DNA from: Treponema sp.
Lineage (GTDB): Bacteria > Spirochaetota > Spirochaetia > Treponematales > Treponemataceae
Direction of reading: 5' to 3'
Assembly (NCBI GenBank): GCA_024402475.1
Contig: JAKSTQ010000009.1
Location: forward strand, 1 to 64,000
DNA length: 64,000 nucleotides
Below, piece after piece: positions 9,750-18,703 of this stretch; within the stretch, counting starts at the first letter, position 1; every line of letters begins with the position of its first letter. A program made the position numbers and the translations under genes. The notes under the pieces were generated by a model. It saw only the letters and a list, made by a program, of their open reading frames with translations. It was not told the origin of the DNA and searched no databases.

Positions 9750-12700
9750 GTGAATAAAAAAGTTACTGGTCTTAATAGTAAATTTTCTCTTAAAAAAACT
9801 GTATGTATTTTGCTTACAGGGATTTTGTGTCTTGGAACAGCCTGGGCACAGAATAAAGACCAGAACAAGCAGCAGACAAAACAGGCTGTTAACAGTGTTC
9901 CAGAAAAAAAGAATGAACCTGTAACAACCATTAACATTCTTCATGCCCAGAAAACTACAAACCTTAAGGATGACAAAACAAAAGAAGAATCCATTGAGTT
10001 TACTGGAGAAGTTGAAATCAGCATTGAACGGGATGGAACAAAAACTGTAATTTCTGCAGATAAAATGATATTCAACCGTTCTTCTCAGATGCTTTATGCT
10101 CAGGGAAACGTTAATTTTGAGCAGACTGAATCTGACGGTTCAAAACAGAATATCAGTGCAACAAGCGTTCTGTTTAATGCATCAACTCTTGAAGGCGTTT
10201 TTGATGACGGAAGGGTAGTTCAGGCCCAGTCAAATTCACTTAATCTTCCTTCTGGATCAACTTTGATTGTTGCTTCAGATGTGTTTGCAAGAAATCATTC
10301 TGGAACTGTTGCTTTTAAAACAGGAAACCTTACTTTCTGTAATGATGAAAATCCACACTGGAGAATTCTTGCTTCGAGAATATGGCTTTTGCCCGGAAAT
10401 GAATTTGCTTTTTTGAATGCACTTTTGTTTGTTGATAATATTCCTATGCTGTATCTTCCGGCATTTTATTATCCGAAAGATGAACTTATTTTTAATCCTG
10501 TTTTTGGTTTCAGAAACAGGGCTGGATATTATTTCCAGACAACAACATATATTGTAGGACGAAAACCGCTTCAGTCAAAAAAATCAAATTCTGATTCTGC
10601 AAGTGCTTTGCTTGATGATACTTTAAGCCTTATTAAGCCTACAAAACTTATGGAACAGGAACTTCAGGGAATCGTTCTGCATAACCTTGATAAGCCTTTT
10701 ACCGGTGATACTTCAAATTACCTTAAGTTTATTGCAGACTGGTATACGAATATCGGTGTAGGCGTAGGGCTTGACGGTTCTTATAAGCCGCCTAAGATTT
10801 TTTCAAATATCGAAGGAAACCTTATCTTTGGATTTTCTCATACTGTTTTCCCGACAAATTCTGCAAATGTTTTTGTACCTTTTGATTCTTCCGGAAAGCG
10901 ATATCAGGACAGTTCTGAATTCCTTGGAATGAAACTTCCTTTCCGTTATAAAGCAGGTCTCAAGCTTGCAATGAATAATCCGTTCAACTTAAGTCTTAAC
11001 ATGCCTGTTTACTCAGATCCTTTTTTTGACTATGACTTTGGTGAACGTGATGAAAGTATGGACTGGTTCAGCTATCTTTTGAATAATCCAGGAACTCAGA
11101 ATTCAACTACAACAGAACAGCAGAAACTTGATGCAGCTCAGGTCAATTCCTTTACATGGGAATTAAACGGTTCCTATAATGTTCCGCTTTCTGATAAATT
11201 AAAACCATATATCAATAACTTAAGTGTTTCATCGCTGACTTCTTCTATTGTGTTCAATTCAAAAAACGGGTTTAATTCCTATGATTCCCGTTCCTGGGAA
11301 TACAATACACCGGAAAGAAAATTTTTCTTTCCTTCGCAGATTACGCCTATTAAAATCGGAACAACTTTCTCAGGAACAATCGTTTCAATTGGTTCAAATA
11401 CATCTAAAAAATCAACAGTGCCTTCGTTTCCTGTAGAAATGATTCCACCCGATGAATTAAAAAAGCCTGAAAAAACGACAGAAGAAACATCTGCCGATAC
11501 TTCTTCTACAAGAACAGGGCAGCAGCAAATAATGGATGATGCTTTTAAAGCACTGTCTGTAACTGCACCTTCTGTTTCGCCAGTGACTGGGCTTACTTTT
11601 GATCTGGGCTATACTGTTACACCATCCTTTGAATCTCTTATTACTTATTCTCCGCTGGCTGTTCCAGATGCTCACAGTTTTAACTGGAATAAAATGCAGT
11701 CTTTTTATATCAATGTAAAATCTCCGGTTAAATTGAATGACTCACTCAGTCTTAGAAACGGATTTTTTACAATGAGCAACAGCGTTTCTTTTGATCCTGT
11801 ATGGCAGTCACATCCATATATTGCAGAAGGGGACGGAACAGACGGAAGTTATACTCCTGATGCAAAAAGTCTTTTGCAGAAAGCTGACTATACTTCTTCA
11901 TCACTGACTCTTGCAAATACAAATACAATTTCGCTTAAACCATTTGTGTTTACAAAGCATTTTAAGCAGACTGGTATTAATTACAATACAAATATTAAAT
12001 TCATGCGCACGGAATTTGTGGGTGATGCAGAAAATCCAAAATGGGATGCACTGACTGTTGACTGGACTGATCCTAATTCAATTACTTCTCACAGTCTTGA
12101 TCTTGTTCTTGCAGCTAATGAATCAAATGATAATTTCAGACAGGCATTGACTTTGACAACAACTCTTCCTCCTCAGGGAGAACGATATTACGCCGATCTT
12201 AAACTTGATTTTCCATATGTAAGCTTTGATGCTCAGTCGGGAATTACAAAACCTGCAGGCAATAACAGTGAATATCAGTGGGAACCATTCAAGCAGGGAT
12301 TGAGCGTTCATCTTTTTGATAACAGTTTGACTTTTTCTGAAAGTTTTAACTATGATGTAAAGAATAATACGCCGGATTCACTTAAGCTTGCGTTGACATA
12401 TAAAGATTTTCAGCTGTCTTATCTGATGCGTTATACAAATTCCTATGATTTTGATTCAACTATCGGATGGGTGCAGAATGCAAATAAATCTTTTTTGCCG
12501 TATTCATTGAACTTTGCATATTCAACTGCTAATAATGAATTTTATTTCTGGAAAAACAGAATCTGTATTGGTCTTGGACTTTCTACAAGCCTTGATATTG
12601 ACTTTGTTCGTCCGACAAATTCAAGTTTTGTATTTTCACCGTCTTTGAAATTTAAGATTAATGATTTCTTTGACATTACTTTTTCTTCAACTTCAAAAAA

Positions 12701-13049
12701 CGAAGTACTTTACAGATATGTGCAGAAAGCACTTGGGCATGAAGGACGAATTCCTGGCGAAGAAAACATTTTTATTGACCTGATAAATTCTTTCAGATTT
12801 GATGATGAAAATTTGCGAAAATCTTCCGGCTTTAAATTAAAGTCGCTTAATATGACAATTTCTCATAATCTTCACGACTGGGATTTAAAAAGTACTTTTA
12901 AGATTGAACCGCGTCTGGTTAACGAAAATGGAAGAGCTCCATATTATGATTTCAATCCGTACTTTACACTGTCAGTTGTCTGGCGGCCAATGGAAAGCTT
13001 TAAGACTGAAATCATTGATGAATATGGAGTCTGGAAACTGGACAAATAA
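9750..13049 (+). CDS. LptD/OstA-like outer membrane barrel protein
   Basis: LptD homologues insert lipopolysaccharide into the outer membrane in diderms. The 1099 residues start at a GTG. A basic, hydrophobic export signal ends near 'GTAWA-Q' (about residue 34), followed by a periplasmic OstA/LptA-like jellyroll (about 75-190, 'TGEVEIS..', 'ISADKMIF', 'AQGNVNFE') and a very long beta-rich barrel. A low-complexity Thr/Ser/Glu loop lies around residue 575-600. Treponemes are thought to lack classical LPS, so the cargo is unknown. The position directly after uvrA matches what I recall of T. pallidum TP0514-TP0515. It is longer than most LptD proteins (about 780-990). Confidence 0.82.
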   Translation: MNKKVTGLNSKFSLKKTVCILLTGILCLGTAWAQNKDQNKQQTKQAVNSVPEKKNEPVTTINILHAQKTTNLKDDKTKEESIEFTGEVEISIERDGTKTVISADKMIFNRSSQMLYAQGNVNFEQTESDGSKQNISATSVLFNASTLEGVFDDGRVVQAQSNSLNLPSGSTLIVASDVFARNHSGTVAFKTGNLTFCNDENPHWRILASRIWLLPGNEFAFLNALLFVDNIPMLYLPAFYYPKDELIFNPVFGFRNRAGYYFQTTTYIVGRKPLQSKKSNSDSASALLDDTLSLIKPTKLMEQELQGIVLHNLDKPFTGDTSNYLKFIADWYTNIGVGVGLDGSYKPPKIFSNIEGNLIFGFSHTVFPTNSANVFVPFDSSGKRYQDSSEFLGMKLPFRYKAGLKLAMNNPFNLSLNMPVYSDPFFDYDFGERDESMDWFSYLLNNPGTQNSTTTEQQKLDAAQVNSFTWELNGSYNVPLSDKLKPYINNLSVSSLTSSIVFNSKNGFNSYDSRSWEYNTPERKFFFPSQITPIKIGTTFSGTIVSIGSNTSKKSTVPSFPVEMIPPDELKKPEKTTEETSADTSSTRTGQQQIMDDAFKALSVTAPSVSPVTGLTFDLGYTVTPSFESLITYSPLAVPDAHSFNWNKMQSFYINVKSPVKLNDSLSLRNGFFTMSNSVSFDPVWQSHPYIAEGDGTDGSYTPDAKSLLQKADYTSSSLTLANTNTISLKPFVFTKHFKQTGINYNTNIKFMRTEFVGDAENPKWDALTVDWTDPNSITSHSLDLVLAANESNDNFRQALTLTTTLPPQGERYYADLKLDFPYVSFDAQSGITKPAGNNSEYQWEPFKQGLSVHLFDNSLTFSESFNYDVKNNTPDSLKLALTYKDFQLSYLMRYTNSYDFDSTIGWVQNANKSFLPYSLNFAYSTANNEFYFWKNRICIGLGLSTSLDIDFVRPTNSSFVFSPSLKFKINDFFDITFSSTSKNEVLYRYVQKALGHEGRIPGEENIFIDLINSFRFDDENLRKSSGFKLKSLNMTISHNLHDWDLKSTFKIEPRLVNENGRAPYYDFNPYFTLSVVWRPMESFKTEIIDEYGVWKLDK

Positions 13050-13079
13050 GGTCATTCCATTTTACGGGGAATGACCTTT
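13048..13079. terminator. Bidirectional hairpin between convergent genes
   Basis: A perfect 11-bp stem AAGGTCATTCC (13048-13058) / GGAATGACCTT (13068-13078) with a 9-base loop overlaps the stop of the LptD-like gene and sits 5 bp from the end of the convergent MFS gene. The T-tracts are short in both directions, so termination efficiency is uncertain. Confidence 0.65.
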
Positions 13080-13083
13080 ATTA

Positions 13084-14445
13084 TTAATTTGAACCGTCTA
13101 TTTTTGAAAGGATTTTCTTTTCATTATAAAGAAGAAGTAAAAATCCGCCTAATGCACAGCATAATGAAGCAACGATTGCAATTACACGGTAACCGCGACC
13201 AGTTTCAATTCCGATAGTTGCAAGTGAAGTAAACGCAAGCATTGCAATGCTCTGTCCGAACTTGAATGCAAAAGTACGTGCAGCATAGAACATTCCTGAG
13301 CGGTTTTCTCCTGTTTCAACAGTTTCGCACTGAGCAATGTCTGCAACCATAGCCTGAGGAAGAATTCCAAAAATTGCCATTGGGAATCCGCCAAGAACAA
13401 CAATAAGAACAGCCTGTACCATTTGCGGGATACCAAGTGCGGGACCTGAAATTCCTGTAAGACCGAAAGTTACAAAGAAGAAAATGAAAGCAACGAATAA
13501 AAGATTTCGTTTTCCCATTTTTTTTGCAAGAAGATTTACAAGCGGGTAGAACAAAAGAGAAACTGCTGTAAGACCAACAAACATTGGTGTTGCGTAACTT
13601 TCGTCAAGCTTTAAGAGCATTGTAACAAAGAACGGAAGTCCAGTCTGGAACATTGTAAGTGCAAAAAAGTAAATTACATCCTGAACTACAAATACCCTGA
13701 AGTCGTTGTTCTTAAAAGTTTTAAGAAGTGATTTCATCATTTTTGAATCGCTTGGCTTTATGTCACAGTAATCTTTTTCATTGATTGTAAAGACAGGAAC
13801 TAAAAGACAGATTGTACCGATTACCGCGATCGAAATGAATGTAAGTCTCATTGCAAAAATTCGTTCCATTCCCATACCTATAAATGCACCCCAAACAACC
13901 GGCGCAACGTAGGCAACTGCTGTACCGACAATAAAGGTAAGTGAAATACATGTAGAAATCTGAAGTTTTTCTTCCTGAGTGTGAGCAAGTTCTGCAATTA
14001 AAGATGTATATGGAGTACAGTAACAGGTAATTGCAAAATAATACAATGCAACAAATACAAAAAGCCATACAGTGTTAAGTGCAGAAACTGTACGCATTGG
14101 AGCACAGAAAACAAGGACTGTAACAAGTCCAAATGGAATTGCAGAATATTTTAAGAATGGAATTCGGCGTCCCAGCTTTGAACGGCATCTGTCAGACCAG
14201 CTTCCGATTAACGGATCGGTAACTGCGTCAAAAATACGGCCTAAAGCAGTAATACAACCAATGATTGTAAGAAAACCTAAAATTACGCGGCCCTGTGGAA
14301 TGAATAAAGGCATTCCTTCTTTTACAGCATTTGCATCAGGCTGATAAAAATATACAAGCCATGATCCGATAAGTGCAGAAAGCATTGACCAGCCTAACTG
14401 ACCGATTGCATAACACCACATTTTTCCTTTTGTAATAGATTTCAT
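13084..14445 (-). CDS. GPH-family (MelB-like) sugar:cation symporter
   Basis: This is a secondary transporter of the glycoside-pentoside-hexuronide:cation symporter family in the inner membrane. The 453 residues form about 12 hydrophobic helices. The family motif after helix 2, 'DPLIGSWSDRCRSKLGRR', is intact, as is 'MVADIAQCETVETGENRSG' in the second half. Substrates of the family are melibiose-like galactosides, pentosides or glucuronides. It is last in an operon with an alpha-galactosidase, so alpha-galactoside uptake is the natural inference. A good GGAGG-type site precedes the ATG. Confidence 0.9.
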   Translation of the reverse strand: MKSITKGKMWCYAIGQLGWSMLSALIGSWLVYFYQPDANAVKEGMPLFIPQGRVILGFLTIIGCITALGRIFDAVTDPLIGSWSDRCRSKLGRRIPFLKYSAIPFGLVTVLVFCAPMRTVSALNTVWLFVFVALYYFAITCYCTPYTSLIAELAHTQEEKLQISTCISLTFIVGTAVAYVAPVVWGAFIGMGMERIFAMRLTFISIAVIGTICLLVPVFTINEKDYCDIKPSDSKMMKSLLKTFKNNDFRVFVVQDVIYFFALTMFQTGLPFFVTMLLKLDESYATPMFVGLTAVSLLFYPLVNLLAKKMGKRNLLFVAFIFFFVTFGLTGISGPALGIPQMVQAVLIVVLGGFPMAIFGILPQAMVADIAQCETVETGENRSGMFYAARTFAFKFGQSIAMLAFTSLATIGIETGRGYRVIAIVASLCCALGGFLLLLYNEKKILSKIDGSN

Positions 14446-14465
14446 ATTTCCTCCTGTTGAATTTT

Positions 14466-15131
14466 TTAACCTTTTAATGAATTGATAAGAAGTGTTGAAA
14501 GCAGCTGTACCTGTTTAACGGCTGTCACATCATCATTCATTTTTAAAAGTGAATTTGATAGCGAAAGTTTTTGTACCATGCTGAATAAGGCGTGCATTAC
14601 AGTAAAGTAAAGCTGATTGCTTTCGATTCCCTGCGGACAAACGATTGATTTATCCTGCAGGCCTTTATCAATTGCTTTAGAAACGATAACCTGAATCTGT
14701 TTTATTGTTGATTCGTATTCACTGAGATCTTCCTTGCTGATACTCTGTCTTACTGCATATGAATCAAAAAAGTATACAAAGCTCAGGAATTTTTTTTCGT
14801 TTTCGTAAAGATACAGAAATCCGTCAAAGATTTTCTTTAACTGGTCAATTCCGTTCAGGCTGTCAAAATCTGGGCCAGAAACTAAAGGCAGAAAAGTTTC
14901 AAGTTCTTTCTGCCAGACCCATACTGCAGTCTGAATTGCAATCTGATCTTTAGTAGTGTAGTAACGGTAAAGCGAAGCAACACCAATTTCTGCGTTTCTT
15001 GCAATATCGTTAATCGCAATTGTGTCAATTCCTTCTTTAGAAAAAAGTTCAAATGCGCTTGAAAAAATTCTTTCTTTGCGTGCATTTAATGCTTCTTCTT
15101 TTTCTTCTTTAAACTTTTGACCTGCTGTCAT
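14466..15131 (-). CDS. TetR/AcrR-family transcriptional regulator
   Basis: This 221-residue repressor-type protein has an N-terminal helix-turn-helix (about residues 17-63, with 'ERIFSSAFELFSKEGIDTIAINDIARNAEIGVASLYRYYTTKD' split over the motif). Its all-helical C-terminal ligand domain is variable, as usual. It lies inside the operon it probably controls, 14 bp after the GT-B-like gene and 20 bp before the symporter. A perfect palindrome overlapping the operon promoter (18615-18647) is the obvious target, and a second copy lies at 60202-60226. The inducer is unknown; a sugar or glycoside is inferred from the neighbours. Confidence 0.88.
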   Translation of the reverse strand: MTAGQKFKEEKEEALNARKERIFSSAFELFSKEGIDTIAINDIARNAEIGVASLYRYYTTKDQIAIQTAVWVWQKELETFLPLVSGPDFDSLNGIDQLKKIFDGFLYLYENEKKFLSFVYFFDSYAVRQSISKEDLSEYESTIKQIQVIVSKAIDKGLQDKSIVCPQGIESNQLYFTVMHALFSMVQKLSLSNSLLKMNDDVTAVKQVQLLSTLLINSLKG

Positions 15132-15145
15132 TTTTATTCACCTTT

Positions 15146-16657
15146 TTATTTTTTTGCTTTTTTTACTGCCGGTTTTTTACCTGTAGCGGCTGTTACAACT
15201 TTATAAGCGCCGTTGTATGTGTCATCCTCAAATTCTTTCTGGATGCAGCTGCAAAGATTTTCGATAAGTGAAGAATCAGTCAATAATGCTTTTACAAGAT
15301 TTGATGCTTCTTGTGGAGTAGAGCATTCTGGAGTTCCGTCACCGATTTCGTTTGAATGAATTGCACCCCATTTTTCGTGTCCGCCGATTCTTCGGATAAA
15401 AAGTTTAGGTACAGGATAGAATGCAAGTTCACTTGGCTTTGTAACAAGAATATCGCAGGCACGCATTAAAAGGTTTGTAATGTAAACGGCTGCAAAAATA
15501 TCTTTGTTACAGAAAATATGGATTCCGTTACCTGCGTTATTTTTTGAAGCGATTGCATTGTCTGCAAATTTCTTTGCTTCCTGCCAGTCATTAAAATGTG
15601 TTGTTGTAATTGACTTGTGAGTACCGTATGAAAGTTCAGGAACTTTTTTCTGAATCTGTTCCCAGACATTCATGTAATCACCGCAGTTGATGTAAAGACA
15701 GGCTTTGTTTTCCATAACATAAGGAAGAAGTGTTCTGATAATCGAAGCAAAAAATTCTCCCTGTGCACCGGCACCACCAACAGTTAAAAGGAATCGTACA
15801 GGTTCACCTTTTTTTGCACGGGCAATTCTTTTTTTACAGTCGTTTGTAATATTTTGAACAAGTTCATCATCGATATAATGGCCTGTATACAAAATATCGC
15901 TTGCTTTCATAGGATTAAGAATTTTCTTTCCGTCAAAGCCTGTAAGATATCTGTATCCCCAGTAGGTTTTCTGTGTCTGAACAGTGTGCAAAGCGCCTTC
16001 GCTAAGATGAAGTCCCATTGGCCAGTTATCAGGAATTGCGTTCACAACATGTTTCATTCCTGCGTGAATTGCAGCCTGTGCAGGCCATACATGAGTTGCA
16101 ATAAATGGAGTTTCTTTTGGAATGTCATGGAAGAGGGCAGTCATAAGTTCACTTGTTTTCTGGTCCCCTGCATTGTAAGAAAGTTTTTTAAATCCTTCGT
16201 AGTTCATTGGTTCCCAGACCAGTTTGTTGAAAAGCTTAAATTTCTGGCTGAGGCGGGAACCAAGTGAATAAAGATCATTCTGGGAAGCAATAATTTTTGT
16301 TGTAGTAGTCTGTGGGAATGAATTCAAATCCATCCAGACTGGAGTAAATCCCATTGAAGATGCTGTACTTGCCATTGCCATTGAGATTCTGTAATGACCA
16401 AAACCCATGCGGATATTTCCGATGATTACGGCATTTTTTGGAAGTACAAGTTTTGAATATTTTTCACCTGGTTCACACATTACAAGCTGCTTAACTTTCA
16501 TTCCTGGAGTAAGAACTTCATTGTCAACAAGTTTAAGCGGATATACTTTTTCTCTGTCATCACCAAATTTTTTGATGAACTTTGCCTGAGTCCTGCATGC
16601 TTTATTGTAATCTTTTGAGCTGATTATATTACCAAAAATTTCTTTAGATTTTTCCAT
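15146..16657 (-). CDS. GT-B-fold-like protein of unknown function in the alpha-galactosidase operon
   Basis: I do not recognise a named family for these 503 residues. Several local patterns resemble GT-B glycosyltransferases of the MurG/diacylglycerol galactosyltransferase type. These are an N-terminal glycine-rich loop 'GNIRMGFGHYRISMAMAS' (about residue 80), a second-domain glycine loop 'LTVGGAGAQGEFF' (about 300), and a C-terminal 'VTKPSELAFYPVPKLFI' (about 415) where MurG-like enzymes bind the nucleotide sugar. No signal peptide or membrane helix is visible, so it should be cytoplasmic. It lies between the GH36 enzyme and the TetR regulator, so it is probably needed with alpha-galactoside metabolism. 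An alternative is a nucleotide-sugar-dependent phosphorylase-like enzyme. Function is inference. Confidence 0.5.
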   Translation of the reverse strand: MEKSKEIFGNIISSKDYNKACRTQAKFIKKFGDDREKVYPLKLVDNEVLTPGMKVKQLVMCEPGEKYSKLVLPKNAVIIGNIRMGFGHYRISMAMASTASSMGFTPVWMDLNSFPQTTTTKIIASQNDLYSLGSRLSQKFKLFNKLVWEPMNYEGFKKLSYNAGDQKTSELMTALFHDIPKETPFIATHVWPAQAAIHAGMKHVVNAIPDNWPMGLHLSEGALHTVQTQKTYWGYRYLTGFDGKKILNPMKASDILYTGHYIDDELVQNITNDCKKRIARAKKGEPVRFLLTVGGAGAQGEFFASIIRTLLPYVMENKACLYINCGDYMNVWEQIQKKVPELSYGTHKSITTTHFNDWQEAKKFADNAIASKNNAGNGIHIFCNKDIFAAVYITNLLMRACDILVTKPSELAFYPVPKLFIRRIGGHEKWGAIHSNEIGDGTPECSTPQEASNLVKALLTDSSLIENLCSCIQKEFEDDTYNGAYKVVTAATGKKPAVKKAKK

Positions 16658-16687
16658 AGTCTGATTTCTCCTGTAATTAAGTTTAGA

Positions 16688-18571
16688 TTAAAGTTCTGCC
16701 ATGCTGTGTGCAGTAATTGTGATTCCGTCTGCTACAGTATCTTCATCACTTAGATTAAGAATCCTTACGCTTTGTTCATCACGGACTTCCCATACATCTT
16801 TAACAAGTGGTTTGATGCTGTAATTTTTACCATAAAGTTTTTTGTCCTGTTCGATGATTTCTTTTGCAAGAGCAACTTCTTCGTCACTTTTTGAACGTTC
16901 AGGATCATCTGAATACATGAACTGATTTCCGAACATTGAAGCAACGCCTGCAACAAGAAGCTTTTCCTTTTTGTTAAGTGAACAGTTTACTTTACGGATA
17001 AAAATAACATCAGGATCGCACCAGAAAATTTTTCTGTTCCAGAATTCGCGGCCGATTGAATCTTTCATATTAAGATAAGCAGAAGTTCTTCCCATCCAGC
17101 CGATATTTGCAGATTTAGGATCATCCCAGTGTTCAAGAGTATCACAGCCAGAACGGCTTAAAGGAAAATCATTAAAGGAATGTTCAAAAGGCATTCCGCA
17201 GCCAAGATAAGCAACAGGTTCACCTTTATTATTTTTCTTGCGTTTTGTAAGAATTTTTACAGCATTGTTATAATGTTCAAATGCAGCACCGCCTTCCTTA
17301 TATTCACCAATAAGCATTCCAGCATACAAAAAGTCAAGTTTAAGATATCGAAATCCCCATGTATTGATTGCAGTGTTAATAAGTTTATCAAGATATTTGA
17401 GAACTTCTTTATTGCTTAAATCAAGACAGTGGAATGTACATGGCAGGCCAGGCTGGTCTTTTCCCCATTGAGCGCCCCACAAAGGATTGAATCCTGCAGC
17501 TACCGGCTTACCTTTTTTATTTTTTAAAATCCAGTCAGGATGTTTTTTTGCAGTGTTGCTTCTAAGGTCAATAATAAAAGGTGCAATCCACAAACCTGGA
17601 ATAAATTCTTTTTTATTAATCTGGCTTGTAATATACTGCGGACCAAGAGGGAATCTGTCCTTACGCCACTGCCAGTCACCAAGAGCTTCTTCCCAGCCAT
17701 CATCAACCTGAAAAACACATGGTTCCTTATTTGCGATTGTAGAAAGTGAAAGAACATTTTCAGTTGCAGTAAGGGATTCAAGGTCTTCTTCGATAAGTTT
17801 CTGGTCAATGCGGGAGTAGTGGTTGTACCAGCTTTCCCAGCCAGCAGGTCGCTTGCCAAGGAACTTAAGGCTGTCAAAGCGTTTTGTATAATTCTTGCTG
17901 CCGGCGTCACTTGAGCCAAAAAGAAACTCGATCTTTTCCTTAAGACCAGAATATGAATTGCAGACAAAAAAGCAGACCTGTGCAATTAGATCGTTTTCTT
18001 TCCATTCTTTACCGGTATCATGTACCTGAACTTCAACTGCAAGATTCCTTCTATTAATTACATACTGAACCGGTGCTGTAACTTCTGCCTTATTTAATTC
18101 TGGGAAGGTTACTGGATTTCTGTCGGTTACACAGCCGGTAGAGGCCATCACAAAATATGTGTCATTGATTCGTACATAAGAAATAAATTGTGCCTGAACA
18201 AATTTCTTTTTGTCATATTTCTTTTTTGTTCCGGGAAAAAGAATGTAGTTAGAAAACTGTGGAATAAAATAGTTACGCAGGAACGGTCGTTCTTCTTCTG
18301 GACTAAGTTCAAATCCTGGAGCCCATGACTGCCATCCGCCTGTAAAAATCCAGGCTTGTTTTGCACCATTTTTGAAAACGTCACTTACATCAATTGAATT
18401 GTTGTTTTGAGAAAGTATTTCTGTAATTTTATCACAGACTTTAAATGAATCAATAACGGCAGGCGCGCAGGTCTGGTTTATTCCATCACAACTTGCGTAA
18501 TAATTATATCTGACAATATCAGAATCTAAAATATCGGTTTTTTTGCTGACAATGTATGAAGGTTTTTTCAT
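16688..18571 (-). CDS. GH36-type alpha-galactosidase
   Basis: This enzyme probably hydrolyses alpha-galactosides such as melibiose, raffinose or galactomannan side chains. The 627 residues show GH36/clan GH-D features: 'WQSWAPG' in the N-terminal beta domain, 'FQVDDGWEEALGDW' and 'GLWIAPF' in the barrel. The nucleophile motif 'YLKLDFLYAG' is at about residue 415, and 'GCGMPFEHSF...SGCDT' carries the region of the acid/base Asp. There is no signal peptide, so it is cytoplasmic and would act on sugar brought in by the operon's symporter. It is first of four genes (GH36, GT-B-like, tetR, symporter) with gaps of 30, 14 and 20 bp, behind a strong operator-covered promoter. Confidence 0.85.
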   Translation of the reverse strand: MKKPSYIVSKKTDILDSDIVRYNYYASCDGINQTCAPAVIDSFKVCDKITEILSQNNNSIDVSDVFKNGAKQAWIFTGGWQSWAPGFELSPEEERPFLRNYFIPQFSNYILFPGTKKKYDKKKFVQAQFISYVRINDTYFVMASTGCVTDRNPVTFPELNKAEVTAPVQYVINRRNLAVEVQVHDTGKEWKENDLIAQVCFFVCNSYSGLKEKIEFLFGSSDAGSKNYTKRFDSLKFLGKRPAGWESWYNHYSRIDQKLIEEDLESLTATENVLSLSTIANKEPCVFQVDDGWEEALGDWQWRKDRFPLGPQYITSQINKKEFIPGLWIAPFIIDLRSNTAKKHPDWILKNKKGKPVAAGFNPLWGAQWGKDQPGLPCTFHCLDLSNKEVLKYLDKLINTAINTWGFRYLKLDFLYAGMLIGEYKEGGAAFEHYNNAVKILTKRKKNNKGEPVAYLGCGMPFEHSFNDFPLSRSGCDTLEHWDDPKSANIGWMGRTSAYLNMKDSIGREFWNRKIFWCDPDVIFIRKVNCSLNKKEKLLVAGVASMFGNQFMYSDDPERSKSDEEVALAKEIIEQDKKLYGKNYSIKPLVKDVWEVRDEQSVRILNLSDEDTVADGITITAHSMAEL

Positions 18572-18614
18572 CTGAACTCCGCTAATGCAGTTTGTTTTAC
18601 ATCGGTAGTAAGTT

Positions 18615-18647
18615 TATTACAGTGATAGTTGCACTATCACTGTAATA
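18615..18647. promoter_or_regulatory. 33-bp perfect palindromic operator of the alpha-galactosidase operon
   Basis: Arms of 15 bp (18615-18629, reading TATTACAGTGATAGT) and their exact reverse complement (18633-18647) flank a 3-base centre. It begins inside the -10 region and covers the predicted start point of the GH36 operon, the classic place for a repressor. There is no T-tract, so it is not a terminator. The core TGATAGT-N3-ACTATCA recurs at 60202-60226. Confidence 0.8.
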
Positions 18648-18649
18648 TT

Positions 18650-18678
18650 ATAATATACCGGTTACATCAGGTTGTCAA
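18650..18678 (-). promoter_or_regulatory. Strong sigma-70 promoter of the GH36-GT-tetR-symporter operon
   Basis: TTGACA (18673-18678), an exact 17-bp spacer and TATTAT (18650-18655) on the minus strand; a TATAAT offset by 3 bases is also present. The predicted start lies about 70 bp upstream of the GH36 ATG, within the palindromic operator. Confidence 0.78.
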
Positions 18679-18703
18679 ATGAAATTTAAGAAAATTTGTG
18701 GTA

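Noticed and set aside
18616-18646. Palindrome as a transcription terminator for the GH3 gene
   Set aside because: The stem is perfect but no T-run follows on either strand, and it overlaps a strong promoter of the next gene, so an operator is the better reading.
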